From positions 3,720,001 to 3,784,000 of the forward strand of contig JASGIS010000001.1 in the NCBI GenBank assembly GCA_047601745.1: a stretch of 64,000 nt of DNA, written 5' to 3'. The notes under the pieces are model-generated. The model had not been told where the DNA came from. It searched no databases and saw nothing but the letters and a program-made list of their open reading frames with translations. Below, in pieces: positions 1 through 8,830 of this stretch (the stretch's first letter is position 1; each line of letters begins with the position of its first letter). Position numbers and translations under genes: made by a program. Origin of the DNA: JAKPAM01 sp047601745 (GTDB lineage: Bacteria; Pseudomonadota; Gammaproteobacteria; Burkholderiales; Burkholderiaceae_E).

Positions 1-643
1 GGCCGTTCAGGAACACGATGACCTCGGCCGCCAGTTCGACGGCCGACACGCCCTGGTCGCGCAGCGACGAGTGCACGCCGTGGCCGGTCACGTGGCAGCG
101 ATAGATCGCCGCGCCCTTGTTGGCGACGACGATCTGCATCGATGTCGGCTCGCCGATCACGCAGGCGGCCGGCCTGACCGGCGCCTGCGCCAGATGCGCG
201 GCCAGCAGCCGCATCCCGTGCATGTCGGTTTCTTCGTTGTACGACAGCGCCAGATGCACGGGGCTCTTCAGCGGCAGCGCCGCGAACTCGGGCGCCAGCG
301 CGGTGAAGCAGGCGATGAACGCCTTCATGTCGGCCGAGCCGCGACCGTACAGATTGTCGCCGCGCGGGGTCAGCGTGAACGGGTCGCTGAGCCAGGTCTC
401 GCCGGCGACCGGCACGACGTCGGAGTGTCCCGACAGCATCACCCCGGGCACGTCGGCCGGCCCGATCGTCGCGAACAGGTTGGCCTTGCCCGGTTCGTCG
501 CCGCTCTGCACGAAGGCCTTGACGCCGAGCCCGTCGAGCCGGTCGGCGACCCAGTCGATCAGCTCGACGTTGCTGCGGCTGCTGGTGGTGTCGAAGGCCA
601 CCAGCGTTCGCAGCGTGTCGATGACGTCGGATCGGGCAATCAC
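1..643 (-). CDS. argE: Acetylornithine deacetylase ArgE, N-terminal part (cut by window edge)
   Basis: M20-family metallopeptidase, most like acetylornithine deacetylase, which removes the acetyl group from N-acetylornithine in arginine synthesis. The minus-strand frame opens at a GTG (641-643) preceded by AGGAG and runs off the left edge, so only about 214 residues are visible. Visible M20 motifs are SGHSDVVPV (metal-binding His and catalytic Asp region), GRGSADMK (bridging Asp) and NEETDMHG (catalytic and metal Glu pair). The C-terminal half is outside the window. It lies 41 bp downstream of eda on the same strand and may share its transcript. Other M20 deacylases such as DapE are possible, but the wording of these motifs favours ArgE. 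Confidence 0.85.
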   Translation of the reverse strand, partial: MIARSDVIDTLRTLVAFDTTSSRSNVELIDWVADRLDGLGVKAFVQSGDEPGKANLFATIGPADVPGVMLSGHSDVVPVAGETWLSDPFTLTPRGDNLYGRGSADMKAFIACFTALAPEFAALPLKSPVHLALSYNEETDMHGMRLLAAHLAQAPVRPAACVIGEPTSMQIVVANKGAAIYRCHVTGHGVHSSLRDQGVSAVELAAEVIVFLNG

Positions 644-683
644 GGGGCTCTCCTGTTCGCGATGGGCCGGCGTGCGCCGGGCC

Positions 684-1358
684 TCAGCTTCGTCGCAGCG
701 CGGTCGCCGCCCGCGCCAGGTCGGTGATCCGGTCCCAATGGCCGCCGGTGACCGCATCGGACGGCGTGATCCACGATCCGCCGACCGCGACGACGTTGGG
801 CAGCGCCAGATACGCGGGCGCGGACGCCGCGTCGACGCCGCCGGTCGGACAGAAGCGCGCGTCCGGAAACGGTCCTGCCAGCGCCTTGAGCATCGCGATG
901 CCGCCGGCCACCGAGGCCGGGAACAGCTTCATCACGCCGATGCCGACGTTCTGCGCGCGCATCACCTCGGACGGCGTCATGACGCCCGGCACGAACGCGA
1001 TGTCGTGGTCGGCGGCCGCCATCACCAGCGATTCGTCGAATCCGGGCGAGAACGCGAAGCGCGCGCCGGCGGCCTTGACCGCGGCCATGTCCTTCGGGCT
1101 GGTCACCGTGCCGGCGCCGATCAGCACGTCGGGCACCTCGGCCGCGGCGCGCCGGATCGACTCGAGCCCGGCCGCCGTGCGCAGCGTGATCTCGAGGATG
1201 CGCACGCCGCCCGCCGCGCAGGCCCGGGCCAGCGGGACCGCGTGTTCGGGGTCGTCGAGCACGATCACCGGAATCGCGGGCGCGCAATCGGGCGTGCGTT
1301 CCAGGTACTCGAGCAGCAGGGATGGCGAGGCCGGGGAGGTCGTGTCGGTGCTGGTCAC
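684..1358 (-). CDS. eda: KDPG aldolase (2-dehydro-3-deoxy-phosphogluconate aldolase)
   Basis: Class I aldolase that splits 2-keto-3-deoxy-6-phosphogluconate into pyruvate and glyceraldehyde-3-phosphate in the Entner-Doudoroff pathway. The 224-residue product has the family motifs: ILEITLRT with the catalytic Glu, GAGTV, the Schiff-base Lys in GVMKLFPAS, and the phosphate-binding FCPTGGV. The start chosen is GTG at 1356-1358, which gives the usual family length. The open frame continues upstream to 1601, but that part is low-complexity and overlaps the divergent kdgK gene. No strong ribosome site is visible, so the start is approximate. Its divergent neighbour is a ketodeoxygluconate kinase that makes its substrate. 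Confidence 0.9.
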   Translation of the reverse strand: MTSTDTTSPASPSLLLEYLERTPDCAPAIPVIVLDDPEHAVPLARACAAGGVRILEITLRTAAGLESIRRAAAEVPDVLIGAGTVTSPKDMAAVKAAGARFAFSPGFDESLVMAAADHDIAFVPGVMTPSEVMRAQNVGIGVMKLFPASVAGGIAMLKALAGPFPDARFCPTGGVDAASAPAYLALPNVVAVGGSWITPSDAVTGGHWDRITDLARAATALRRS

Positions 1359-1506
1359 GTCGGGGTCCGCGGACGGGCTGGGAGTGTGTCCGAGCTTAGC
1401 ATCGTCCGCGGCCGGTGTCGCCCGTCGCGGGGCCGGCGATCGACCGCGGTCCGGCGATAATGCGCGCAACGAATCGCGCCCCGCGCAACGAAAGGAGACG
1501 GCCAGC

Positions 1507-2436
1507 ATGGATATCGTCGCTATCGGCGAACCGATGATCGAGTTCAACCAACGGCCCGGCACGTCGCTGTATCTGCAGGGGTTCGGCGGCGACACCTCCA
1601 ACTTCTCGTGCGCGGCGGCCCGCGTCGGCGCGCGCGTCGGCGTCCTGACCCGGATCGGCGCCGACGAGTTCGGCGACCAGTTGCTGGCCCTGTGGCGGCG
1701 CGAGAACGTCGACGCCTCGGCGGTCGAGCGCGACCCCGACGCGCCGACCGGTCTGTACTTCGTCAGCCACGGTCCCGACGGCCACCGCTTCGCGTATCGC
1801 CGAGCGGGTTCGGCGGCGAGCCGGATGAAACCGTCGCCGGCGTTCGACGAACGGGTGGCCGCGGCCCGATGGCTGCACGTATCGGGCGTCTCGCAGGCGA
1901 TCAGCGACAGCGCCTGCGATACCGTGTTCGCCGCGCTGGCCTGCGCGCGCGCGCATCGCGTGCCGGTCAGCTACGACCTGAACTTCCGGCCGCGGCTATG
2001 GCCGGCGGCGCGGGCGCGGGCGATCGCCGAGGCCACGCTGGCCGACGTCGATCTGTTCCTGCCGAGCCTGGACGAGGCCGAGGCGCTGTTCGGCCTGGTC
2101 GACGCCGACGCGTTGATCGACCACGCGCACCGGCTGGGCGCGCGGCGCGTCGCGGTCAAGCGGGGGGCGGCCGGCGCGCGGATCTCGGACGGCCGTCAAC
2201 GGATCGACGTCCCCGGTTTCGCGGTCGACAGCGTCGACGCGACCGGCGCCGGCGACTGCTTCGCCGGGGTGCTGGTCGCGCGGCTGGTGGCCGGCGACGA
2301 TCTGGCGGCGGCCGCGCGCGCCGCCTGCGCGGCCGCCGCGCTCAGCACGACCGGCTACGGCGCCGTCGATCCGTTGCCGACCTGGCCCGCGGTACGGGCG
2401 CGGCTCGACGGCGACGCGCGTTCGCGCTCGTCGTAG
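1507..2436 (+). CDS. kdgK: 2-dehydro-3-deoxygluconokinase (PfkB family sugar kinase)
   Basis: PfkB/ribokinase-family kinase of 309 residues that phosphorylates 2-keto-3-deoxygluconate to KDPG, the substrate of the adjacent eda product. The start ATG has AAAGGAG about 9 bases upstream. Visible features are the N-terminal GEPMIEFNQ, the substrate-binding GGDTSNFSCAAARVG, and the C-terminal DATGAGDCFAGVLVARL, which holds the anion hole and catalytic Asp of the family. The 3' end overlaps the convergent uvrA by 82 bp. Divergent pairing with eda supports a role in sugar-acid catabolism. Confidence 0.88.
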   Translation: MDIVAIGEPMIEFNQRPGTSLYLQGFGGDTSNFSCAAARVGARVGVLTRIGADEFGDQLLALWRRENVDASAVERDPDAPTGLYFVSHGPDGHRFAYRRAGSAASRMKPSPAFDERVAAARWLHVSGVSQAISDSACDTVFAALACARAHRVPVSYDLNFRPRLWPAARARAIAEATLADVDLFLPSLDEAEALFGLVDADALIDHAHRLGARRVAVKRGAAGARISDGRQRIDVPGFAVDSVDATGAGDCFAGVLVARLVAGDDLAAAARAACAAAALSTTGYGAVDPLPTWPAVRARLDGDARSRSS

Positions 2437-5400
2437 AACGCGCGCAGCGCCTGGCCGGTATGGCTGCCGGCGCGTCCGGCCAGCTCGCGCGGCGGCCCGG
2501 CCGCCACCAGCCGGCCTCCGCCGGCGCCGCCTTCCGGCCCGAGGTCGACGATCCAGTCGGCTTCGGCCCAGATGTCGAGGTTGTGCTCGACGACGACCAG
2601 CGTGTTGCCGGCGTCGACCAGTCGCTGCAGCACCGCGATCAGCTTCTCGACGTCGGCCATGTGCAGCCCGACCGTCGGTTCGTCGAGCACGTACAGCGTG
2701 CGCGGGGTGCGCGCGCGCTGCCGCGCCGCCTTGTCGGCGTCGACGCCGGGCATCGCGTCGCCGCCCAGTTCGCGGACCTTGGCCAGCTCGGTCACCAGCT
2801 TGATCCGCTGCGCCTCGCCGCCGGACAGCGTCGGGCTCGGCTGGCCCAGCGTCAGGTAGCCGAGGCCGACGTCCTGCAGCAGCTTCAGCGGGTGCGAGAT
2901 CGACGGCGAGGCCGCGAAGAACTCGACCGCCTCGTCGACGCTCATCGCCAGCACGTCGCCGATGCTCTGTCCGCGCAGCCGCACGGCCAGCGTCTCGCGG
3001 TTGAAGCGCGCGCCGCCGCAGACCTCGCAGCCGACCTTGACGTCGGGCAGGAAGCTCATCTCGATGCGCTGCTGCCCCTGTCCCTCGCAGGCCGGGCAGC
3101 GGCCGGCGCCGGTGTTGAACGAGAAGCGCGCCGGCGTATAGCCGCGCACCCGCGCCTCGGTCGTATCGGCGAACAGGCGGCGGATCGGATCCCAGAAGCC
3201 GACATAAGTGGCCGGACACGAGCGCGGCGTCTTGCCGATCGGCGTCTGGTCGACCTCGAGCACGCGGCCGATCGCTTCCCAGCCGTCGATCGCCGCGCAG
3301 CCCTGGATCGCCGGCAGCGTCTTGCGCTGGTTGCGCGCGGCCGTCAGCCGCTGCACGTTCGCCAGCAGCAGGTCGCGGGCCAGCGTCGACTTGCCGCTGC
3401 CCGACACGCCGGTGATCACCGTCATCCGGTTCAGCGGGATCGTCACGTCGATGTCGCGCAGGTTGTGCAGCGTCGCGCCGCGCACGTGCAGCGCCGGCGA
3501 TTCGGCATCGACGGCGCGCGGCGGATGCAGCGGGTGCTGCAGCGGATGCGCGAGCAGGCGCCCGGTCAGGCTGTCCGGGTGGCGCGTCAGCGCGTCGTAC
3601 GTGCCGTGCGCGATGATCCGGCCGCCGAGCTTGCCGGCGCCGGGGCCGATGTCGATCACGTGGTCGGCGCGGCGGATCGTGTCCTCGTCGTGCTCGACGA
3701 CCAGCAGCGTATTGCCCTTGTCCTTCAGGCGGTCGAGCGTGTCGAGAAGGATCCGGTTGTCGCGCGGATGCAGGCCGATCGTCGGCTCGTCGAGCACGTA
3801 GCAGACACCCTGCAGGTTCGAGCCGAGCTGCGCGGCCAGCCGGATCCGCTGCGCCTCGCCGCCGGACAGCGTCGGCGCGCTGCGGTCCAGCGACAGGTAG
3901 CCGAGCCCGACGTCGGCCAGGAAGGCCAGCCGCGAGCGGATCTCGACCAGCAGATCGCGGGCGATCTGCGCCTCGCGGCCGCTGAAGCCGATCGTCGCCA
4001 GCCAGTCCGCGCAGTCGGACACCGGCTGGGCCGTCAGCTCGGCGATCGACAGATCGTGGACGCGCACCGCCAGCGCGACCGGGTTCAGCCGCTGGCCCTT
4101 GCAGGCCGGACAGGGGCAGGGGCCGGCCGCGGCGTCGGCCGACGCGTCGTCGGCGCCGCCGTTGCCGTTGCTGTTGCTGTTGCCGCTGCTGTTGCCGCTG
4201 CTGTTGCTGTCGCCGCTCCGGCCGCGCTTGCTGGCCTTGCCCTCGGCGCCGTTCGTGCCGCTGCCGCCGGCCGTCGCCGACCAGCGTTCTTCCTCGCCGG
4301 TCTGCTCGACGTCGAAGCCCTCGAGCTGCAGGCCGGTGCCGTAGCAATGCGTGCACCAGCCGAGCTTGGAGTTGAACGAGAACAGGCGCGGATCGAGTTC
4401 GGGGTAGCTGGTGCCGCATTGCCGGCACGCGCGCCGCGTCGAGAACACGCGCGTCGGCAGCGGCTCGGCGTCGGTCGCCGATTCGCCGCCGTCGATCGAC
4501 GCGGACAGCCGTTCGAGGCCTTCGGCCACCAGCACCACGCCCTTGCCGTGCTCGAGCGCCGCCTGCAGGTGCTCGCGCAGCGCCGCTTCGTTGGCCGGGT
4601 CGACGCGCACGTCGGCGACCGGCAGCTCGATGTTGTGCTCGACGTAGCGGTCCAGCCGCGGGAACTTGTCGGTCGGCAGGAAGCGGCCGTCGACGCGCAG
4701 GTGCGTGAAGCCCTTGCCTTTGGCCCATTTGGCCAGGTCCGTGTACAGCCCCTTGCGCGCGATCACCAGCGGCGCGAGCAGGCCGATGTGGCGGCCGCGG
4801 TAATCGGCGAGCAGCCGCGCGACGATCGCGTCGAACGATTGCGGTTCGATCGGGATGTCGCAGCGCGGGCAATACTGGACGCCGAGCTTGACGTACAGCA
4901 GCCGCAGGAAATGGTAGATCTCGGTCAGCGTCGCGACCGTGCTCTTGCGTCCGCCGCGGCTGGTCCGCTGCTCGATCGCCACCGTCGGCGGGATGCCGAA
5001 CACGCCGTCGACGTCCGGCCGCGACGACGGCTGGACGAACTGCCGCGCATAAGCGTTCAGCGATTCGAGATAGCGGCGCTGGCCTTCGCCGAAGATGACG
5101 TCGAACGCCAACGTCGACTTGCCGCTGCCCGACACGCCGGTGATCACCGTCATCCGGTCGCGCGGCACGTCGACGTCGATGTTCTTCAGGTTGTGCTCGC
5201 GCGCGTTGTGCACGAAGATCGAATGGCGTGCGCGGTCGCGCAGCACCGATTGCAGCGGCCGGCCTTCTTCGACCGCGTCGGCGCGGGGCGCCGGCGTCGG
5301 GTAAGCGCCGTCCGCGCCGAGCTGCCGGTAATAAGCGACCAGCGCGCGGCCGGTGAACGACTCGGGCGTCGCCTCGATCAGCGCCGGCGTGCCGGCGGCG

Positions 5401-8400
5401 ACCAGCCGGCCGCCGGCATCGCCGCCCTCGGGCCCCAGGTCGATGACCCAGTCGGCCGAACGGATCACGTCGAGGTTGTGCTCGATCACCAGCAGCGAGT
5501 GGCCGGCGCCGATCAGCTTGCGGAACGCCCTGAGCAGCCGCGCGACGTCGTCGAAATGCAGGCCGGTGGTCGGCTCGTCGAACATGAACAGCGTGCCGCC
5601 GCGGCCCTCGGCCGCCGCCGCGCGGCTCTGTTCGCTGACGCTGCGCGACGCGGCCTCGGCCAGGAAGCCGGCCAGTTTCAGGCGCTGCGCCTCGCCGCCG
5701 GACAGCGTCGGCACCGGCTGGCCGAGCTTCAGGTAATCGAGCCCGACGTCGACCAGCGGCTGCAGCGTCGTGCGGATCTCGCGGTCGCCGCGGAAGAACT
5801 GCAGCGCCTCGTTGACGGTCAGCTCGAGCACGTCGGCGATCGACGGCCCCTGCGGTGGCACGCCGCGCGGCGCGGCGTCGCCGGCCGGGCCGGCGTCGGT
5901 CCCGTCGGACGGCGGATCGAGCCGCACTTCGAGGATGTCGGCGCGAAAGCGCTTGCCGTCGCAATCCGGGCAGCGCAGGTAGACGTCGGACAGGAACTGC
6001 ATCTCGACGTGCTCGAAGCCGTTGCCGCCGCAGGTCGGGCAGCGTCCGTCGCCCGAGTTGAAGCTGAACGTGCCCGCCGTGTAGCCGCGCTCGCGCGCCG
6101 CCGCGGTCGCCGCGAAACGCTTGCGGATCGCGTCGAACGCGCCGACGTAGCTGGCCGGGTTCGAGCGCGTCGTCTTGCCGATCGGCGTCTGGTCGACGAA
6201 GACGACGTCGCCGATCAGCTCGGCGCCCAGCAGCCGGCCATGGTTGCCGGCCGCCTCGGTCGGCTTGCCCAGGTGCTTGCGCAGCGCCGGCAGCAGCACG
6301 TCCTGCATCAGCGTCGACTTGCCGCTGCCCGACACGCCGGTCAGCGCGACCAGCCGTCCGAGCGGGATCTCGACGCTCAGCCGCTGCAGATTGTGTTCGC
6401 ACGCGTCCTCGATGACGAGCCGGGGCGTCGACGGCTTGACCGGCAGCGTCGCCGCCGTCGCGACGGTCTTGCGGCCCGACAGGTAGTCGCCGGTCAGCGT
6501 GCCGGCGTCGCGGATGCCGGCGGCCGGCCCGTCATAAGTGATCGTGCCGCCGCGTTCGCCCGGGCCGGGGCCGATGTCCAGGATGCGGTCGGCCGCGAAC
6601 ATCACCTGCGGATCGTGCTCGACGACGACCAGCGAATTGCCGCTGTCGCGCAGCCGGTGCATGACCTCGATGATCCGGTCCATGTCGCGCGGATGCAGAC
6701 CGATCGACGGCTCGTCGAGCACGAACAGCGTGTTGACCAGCGAGGTGCCGAGCGCGGTCGTCAGGTTGATCCGCTGCACCTCGCCGCCGGACAGCGTGCG
6801 CGACTGCCGATCGAGCGTCAGGTAGCCGAGCCCGACGTCGGCCAGGTAAGCGAGCCGCGAGCGCAGCTCGGTCAGCAGCAGGTCGGTCGCCTCGTCCAGC
6901 GGCGCCGGCAGCGCCAGGCGGTCGAAGAAGCCCTTGACGCGATCGATCGGCAGCAGCATCAGGTCGTGGAAGCACAGCCCGGGCTGGCGCTGCAGATCGT
7001 CGTCGCGCCAGTCGACGCCGATCGGCCGGAAACGGCGGTAATGGCCGCCGTCGGCCGTCAGCGCCCGCTCGGCCTCGTCGTGCGTGCCGACGCGCCACAG
7101 CAGCGCGTCGGCCTTCAGCCGCGAGCCTTCGCAGGTCTGGCACGGCGTGTACGAGCGGTAGCGCGACAGCAGCACGCGGATGTGCATCTTGTACGCCTTC
7201 GACTCGAGCCAGTCGAAGAAGCGTCGCAGGCCGTACCACTGCGTGCGCCAGTTGCCGGTCCAGTCGTCGCCGCCCTCGATGACCCAGTGCCGCTCGTCGT
7301 CGCGCAGTTCGCGCCACGGCACGTCGAAGCGGATGCCGCGCCGCCGGCCGTAGCGTTCGAGCTCGACCTGGCATTCCTTGAAGCTCTCGGTCTGCCAGGG
7401 CTTGACCGCGCCCTGCGCGAGCGTCTTCGACTCGTCGGGGATCACGAGCCCCAGGTCGATGCCGATCACGCGGCCGAAGCCGCGGCAGGTCTCGCAGGCG
7501 CCGATCGGCGAGTTGAACGAGAACAGGCTGGGCAGCGGATCCTGGTACGCGATGCCGCAATCGGCGCAGGCCAGCGCGCTCGAATAGCGCCAGACCTCGC
7601 GGTCGCCGCCGTCATCGTCCAGCACATGGACGGCCAGGCGGCCCTGGCCGCGCTGCAGCGCGACCTCGATCGCCTCGGCCAGCCGGCCTTCGTCGGCGCT
7701 GCCGGCGCGCAGCCGGTCCTGGACGACCTGCAGCTCGACCAGCGCGGCGCCGGCGTCGTCGGCGGCGTCCGCCGCCCGGCCGCGCGCGCGCTTGGCCGCG
7801 GCCTTGCCCCGGGCTTTCCCGGCACCGGCACCGGCACCGGCGTCACCGGTCGAACCGGTCGAACCGGTCGAACCGGTCGAACCGGCATCGGCGCCGTTCG
7901 CCGCCGCCGGCACCGCCGATCGTGCATGGATACGGGTGTAGCCCTGCGCGAGCAGGTGCTGCGTGACCTCGTCCTCGCTGAAATTGGCCGGCACGGCGAC
8001 CGGAAAACAGACGACCAGCCGCGGATCGGCGGCCGCCGCGGCCTTCGCGCGGACGCTGTCGGCGATGCCGGCCGCCGTCTCGCGCCGCACCGGCCGCGCG
8101 CAGCGACGGCACGACAGTTGCGAGGCGCGCGCGAACAGCAGCTTCAGATGGTCGTTCAGCTCGGTCATCGTGCCGACCGTCGAGCGCGACGTGCGGACCG
8201 GATTGGTCTGGTCGATCGCGATCGCCGGCGGTACCCCTTCGATCCGATCGACCTGCGGCTTGTCCATCCGGTCGAGGAACTGCCGCGCGTACGCGGAGAA
8301 GGTCTCGACGTAGCGCCGCTGGCCCTCGGCGTACAGCGTATCGAAGACCAGCGACGACTTGCCGCTGCCCGACACCCCGGTGACGACGATCAGTTGCCGG

Positions 8401-8627
8401 GTCGGCAGGTCGACGTCGAGGTTCTTCAGGTTATTCTGGCGGGCGCCGCGGATCCGTATCGCCGCGCCCTCGGTCTCGGGGCGATCGGTTCCGGTCGTCG
8501 ATTCGGACGGCGGCGGAGACGGCGCAGCGGACGGCGGCGGCGCGGTCGGGATCGGTGCGGGTGACCGCGAATCCGGCGAAGAAGGATCGGACGGCGGACG
8601 CCTGGTCGGCTGGAACGGCTGGGACAT
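2355..8627 (-). CDS. uvrA: Tandem double-length excinuclease ABC subunit UvrA
   Basis: Nucleotide excision repair damage-sensing ATPase of 2,090 residues, about twice the roughly 940 residues of normal UvrA. It is two complete UvrA modules in one chain. Four Walker A motifs (GVSGSGKS) lie near residues 88, 766, 1167 and 1745. Four ABC signatures (LSGGEVQRI, then three LSGGEAQR) lie near 612, 975, 1585 and 1934. CxxC zinc-finger pairs are present in both halves. A Pro/Ser-rich N-terminal tail and two low-complexity inserts (Ser/Thr/Gly near 255, Ser/Asn/Gly near 1480) are seen. UvrA normally works as a homodimer, so one chain could act as a built-in dimer; this is inference. The start is the ATG at 8625-8627. 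Confidence 0.92.
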   Translation of the reverse strand: MSQPFQPTRRPPSDPSSPDSRSPAPIPTAPPPSAAPSPPPSESTTGTDRPETEGAAIRIRGARQNNLKNLDVDLPTRQLIVVTGVSGSGKSSLVFDTLYAEGQRRYVETFSAYARQFLDRMDKPQVDRIEGVPPAIAIDQTNPVRTSRSTVGTMTELNDHLKLLFARASQLSCRRCARPVRRETAAGIADSVRAKAAAAADPRLVVCFPVAVPANFSEDEVTQHLLAQGYTRIHARSAVPAAANGADAGSTGSTGSTGSTGDAGAGAGAGKARGKAAAKRARGRAADAADDAGAALVELQVVQDRLRAGSADEGRLAEAIEVALQRGQGRLAVHVLDDDGGDREVWRYSSALACADCGIAYQDPLPSLFSFNSPIGACETCRGFGRVIGIDLGLVIPDESKTLAQGAVKPWQTESFKECQVELERYGRRRGIRFDVPWRELRDDERHWVIEGGDDWTGNWRTQWYGLRRFFDWLESKAYKMHIRVLLSRYRSYTPCQTCEGSRLKADALLWRVGTHDEAERALTADGGHYRRFRPIGVDWRDDDLQRQPGLCFHDLMLLPIDRVKGFFDRLALPAPLDEATDLLLTELRSRLAYLADVGLGYLTLDRQSRTLSGGEVQRINLTTALGTSLVNTLFVLDEPSIGLHPRDMDRIIEVMHRLRDSGNSLVVVEHDPQVMFAADRILDIGPGPGERGGTITYDGPAAGIRDAGTLTGDYLSGRKTVATAATLPVKPSTPRLVIEDACEHNLQRLSVEIPLGRLVALTGVSGSGKSTLMQDVLLPALRKHLGKPTEAAGNHGRLLGAELIGDVVFVDQTPIGKTTRSNPASYVGAFDAIRKRFAATAAARERGYTAGTFSFNSGDGRCPTCGGNGFEHVEMQFLSDVYLRCPDCDGKRFRADILEVRLDPPSDGTDAGPAGDAAPRGVPPQGPSIADVLELTVNEALQFFRGDREIRTTLQPLVDVGLDYLKLGQPVPTLSGGEAQRLKLAGFLAEAASRSVSEQSRAAAAEGRGGTLFMFDEPTTGLHFDDVARLLRAFRKLIGAGHSLLVIEHNLDVIRSADWVIDLGPEGGDAGGRLVAAGTPALIEATPESFTGRALVAYYRQLGADGAYPTPAPRADAVEEGRPLQSVLRDRARHSIFVHNAREHNLKNIDVDVPRDRMTVITGVSGSGKSTLAFDVIFGEGQRRYLESLNAYARQFVQPSSRPDVDGVFGIPPTVAIEQRTSRGGRKSTVATLTEIYHFLRLLYVKLGVQYCPRCDIPIEPQSFDAIVARLLADYRGRHIGLLAPLVIARKGLYTDLAKWAKGKGFTHLRVDGRFLPTDKFPRLDRYVEHNIELPVADVRVDPANEAALREHLQAALEHGKGVVLVAEGLERLSASIDGGESATDAEPLPTRVFSTRRACRQCGTSYPELDPRLFSFNSKLGWCTHCYGTGLQLEGFDVEQTGEEERWSATAGGSGTNGAEGKASKRGRSGDSNSSGNSSGNSNSNGNGGADDASADAAAGPCPCPACKGQRLNPVALAVRVHDLSIAELTAQPVSDCADWLATIGFSGREAQIARDLLVEIRSRLAFLADVGLGYLSLDRSAPTLSGGEAQRIRLAAQLGSNLQGVCYVLDEPTIGLHPRDNRILLDTLDRLKDKGNTLLVVEHDEDTIRRADHVIDIGPGAGKLGGRIIAHGTYDALTRHPDSLTGRLLAHPLQHPLHPPRAVDAESPALHVRGATLHNLRDIDVTIPLNRMTVITGVSGSGKSTLARDLLLANVQRLTAARNQRKTLPAIQGCAAIDGWEAIGRVLEVDQTPIGKTPRSCPATYVGFWDPIRRLFADTTEARVRGYTPARFSFNTGAGRCPACEGQGQQRIEMSFLPDVKVGCEVCGGARFNRETLAVRLRGQSIGDVLAMSVDEAVEFFAASPSISHPLKLLQDVGLGYLTLGQPSPTLSGGEAQRIKLVTELAKVRELGGDAMPGVDADKAARQRARTPRTLYVLDEPTVGLHMADVEKLIAVLQRLVDAGNTLVVVEHNLDIWAEADWIVDLGPEGGAGGGRLVAAGPPRELAGRAGSHTGQALRAFYDERERASPSSRARTAGQVGNGSTAP
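7845..7885. repeat. 9-bp tandem repeat inside uvrA
   Basis: Over four perfect copies of the 9-bp unit ACCGGTCGA lie head to tail. They keep the reading frame of uvrA and encode a Ser-Thr-Gly run on the minus strand. The repeat sits in an insert between the first Walker A region and the middle of the first UvrA half. A 9-bp unit changes length without frameshifting, so copy number may vary between strains. Confidence 0.85.
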
Positions 8628-8830
8628 GGACTCTCGCTGGCGGCAGTCTCGCCCGGCGGACGAGCGGGATCGAACGGCCTAAGCCGCAAGTCTAGCAGCG
8701 GGACCCGAATATTGCCTGTATGAATAAACAGTCTCGGGCTCGGCCGATCCGTTCAACCAAATCGCTCCCTCGCGCGTTAGTCGCCGATGGTCCGAGGCCC
8801 GCAGCGGCCCGATACGAGGATTGTTGGTTC

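Noticed and set aside
1608..8564. A 2,318-codon open frame on the plus strand opposite uvrA
   Set aside because: Arg/Ala/Asp-rich composition typical of a GC-rich antisense shadow; the minus strand shows clear UvrA motifs throughout.
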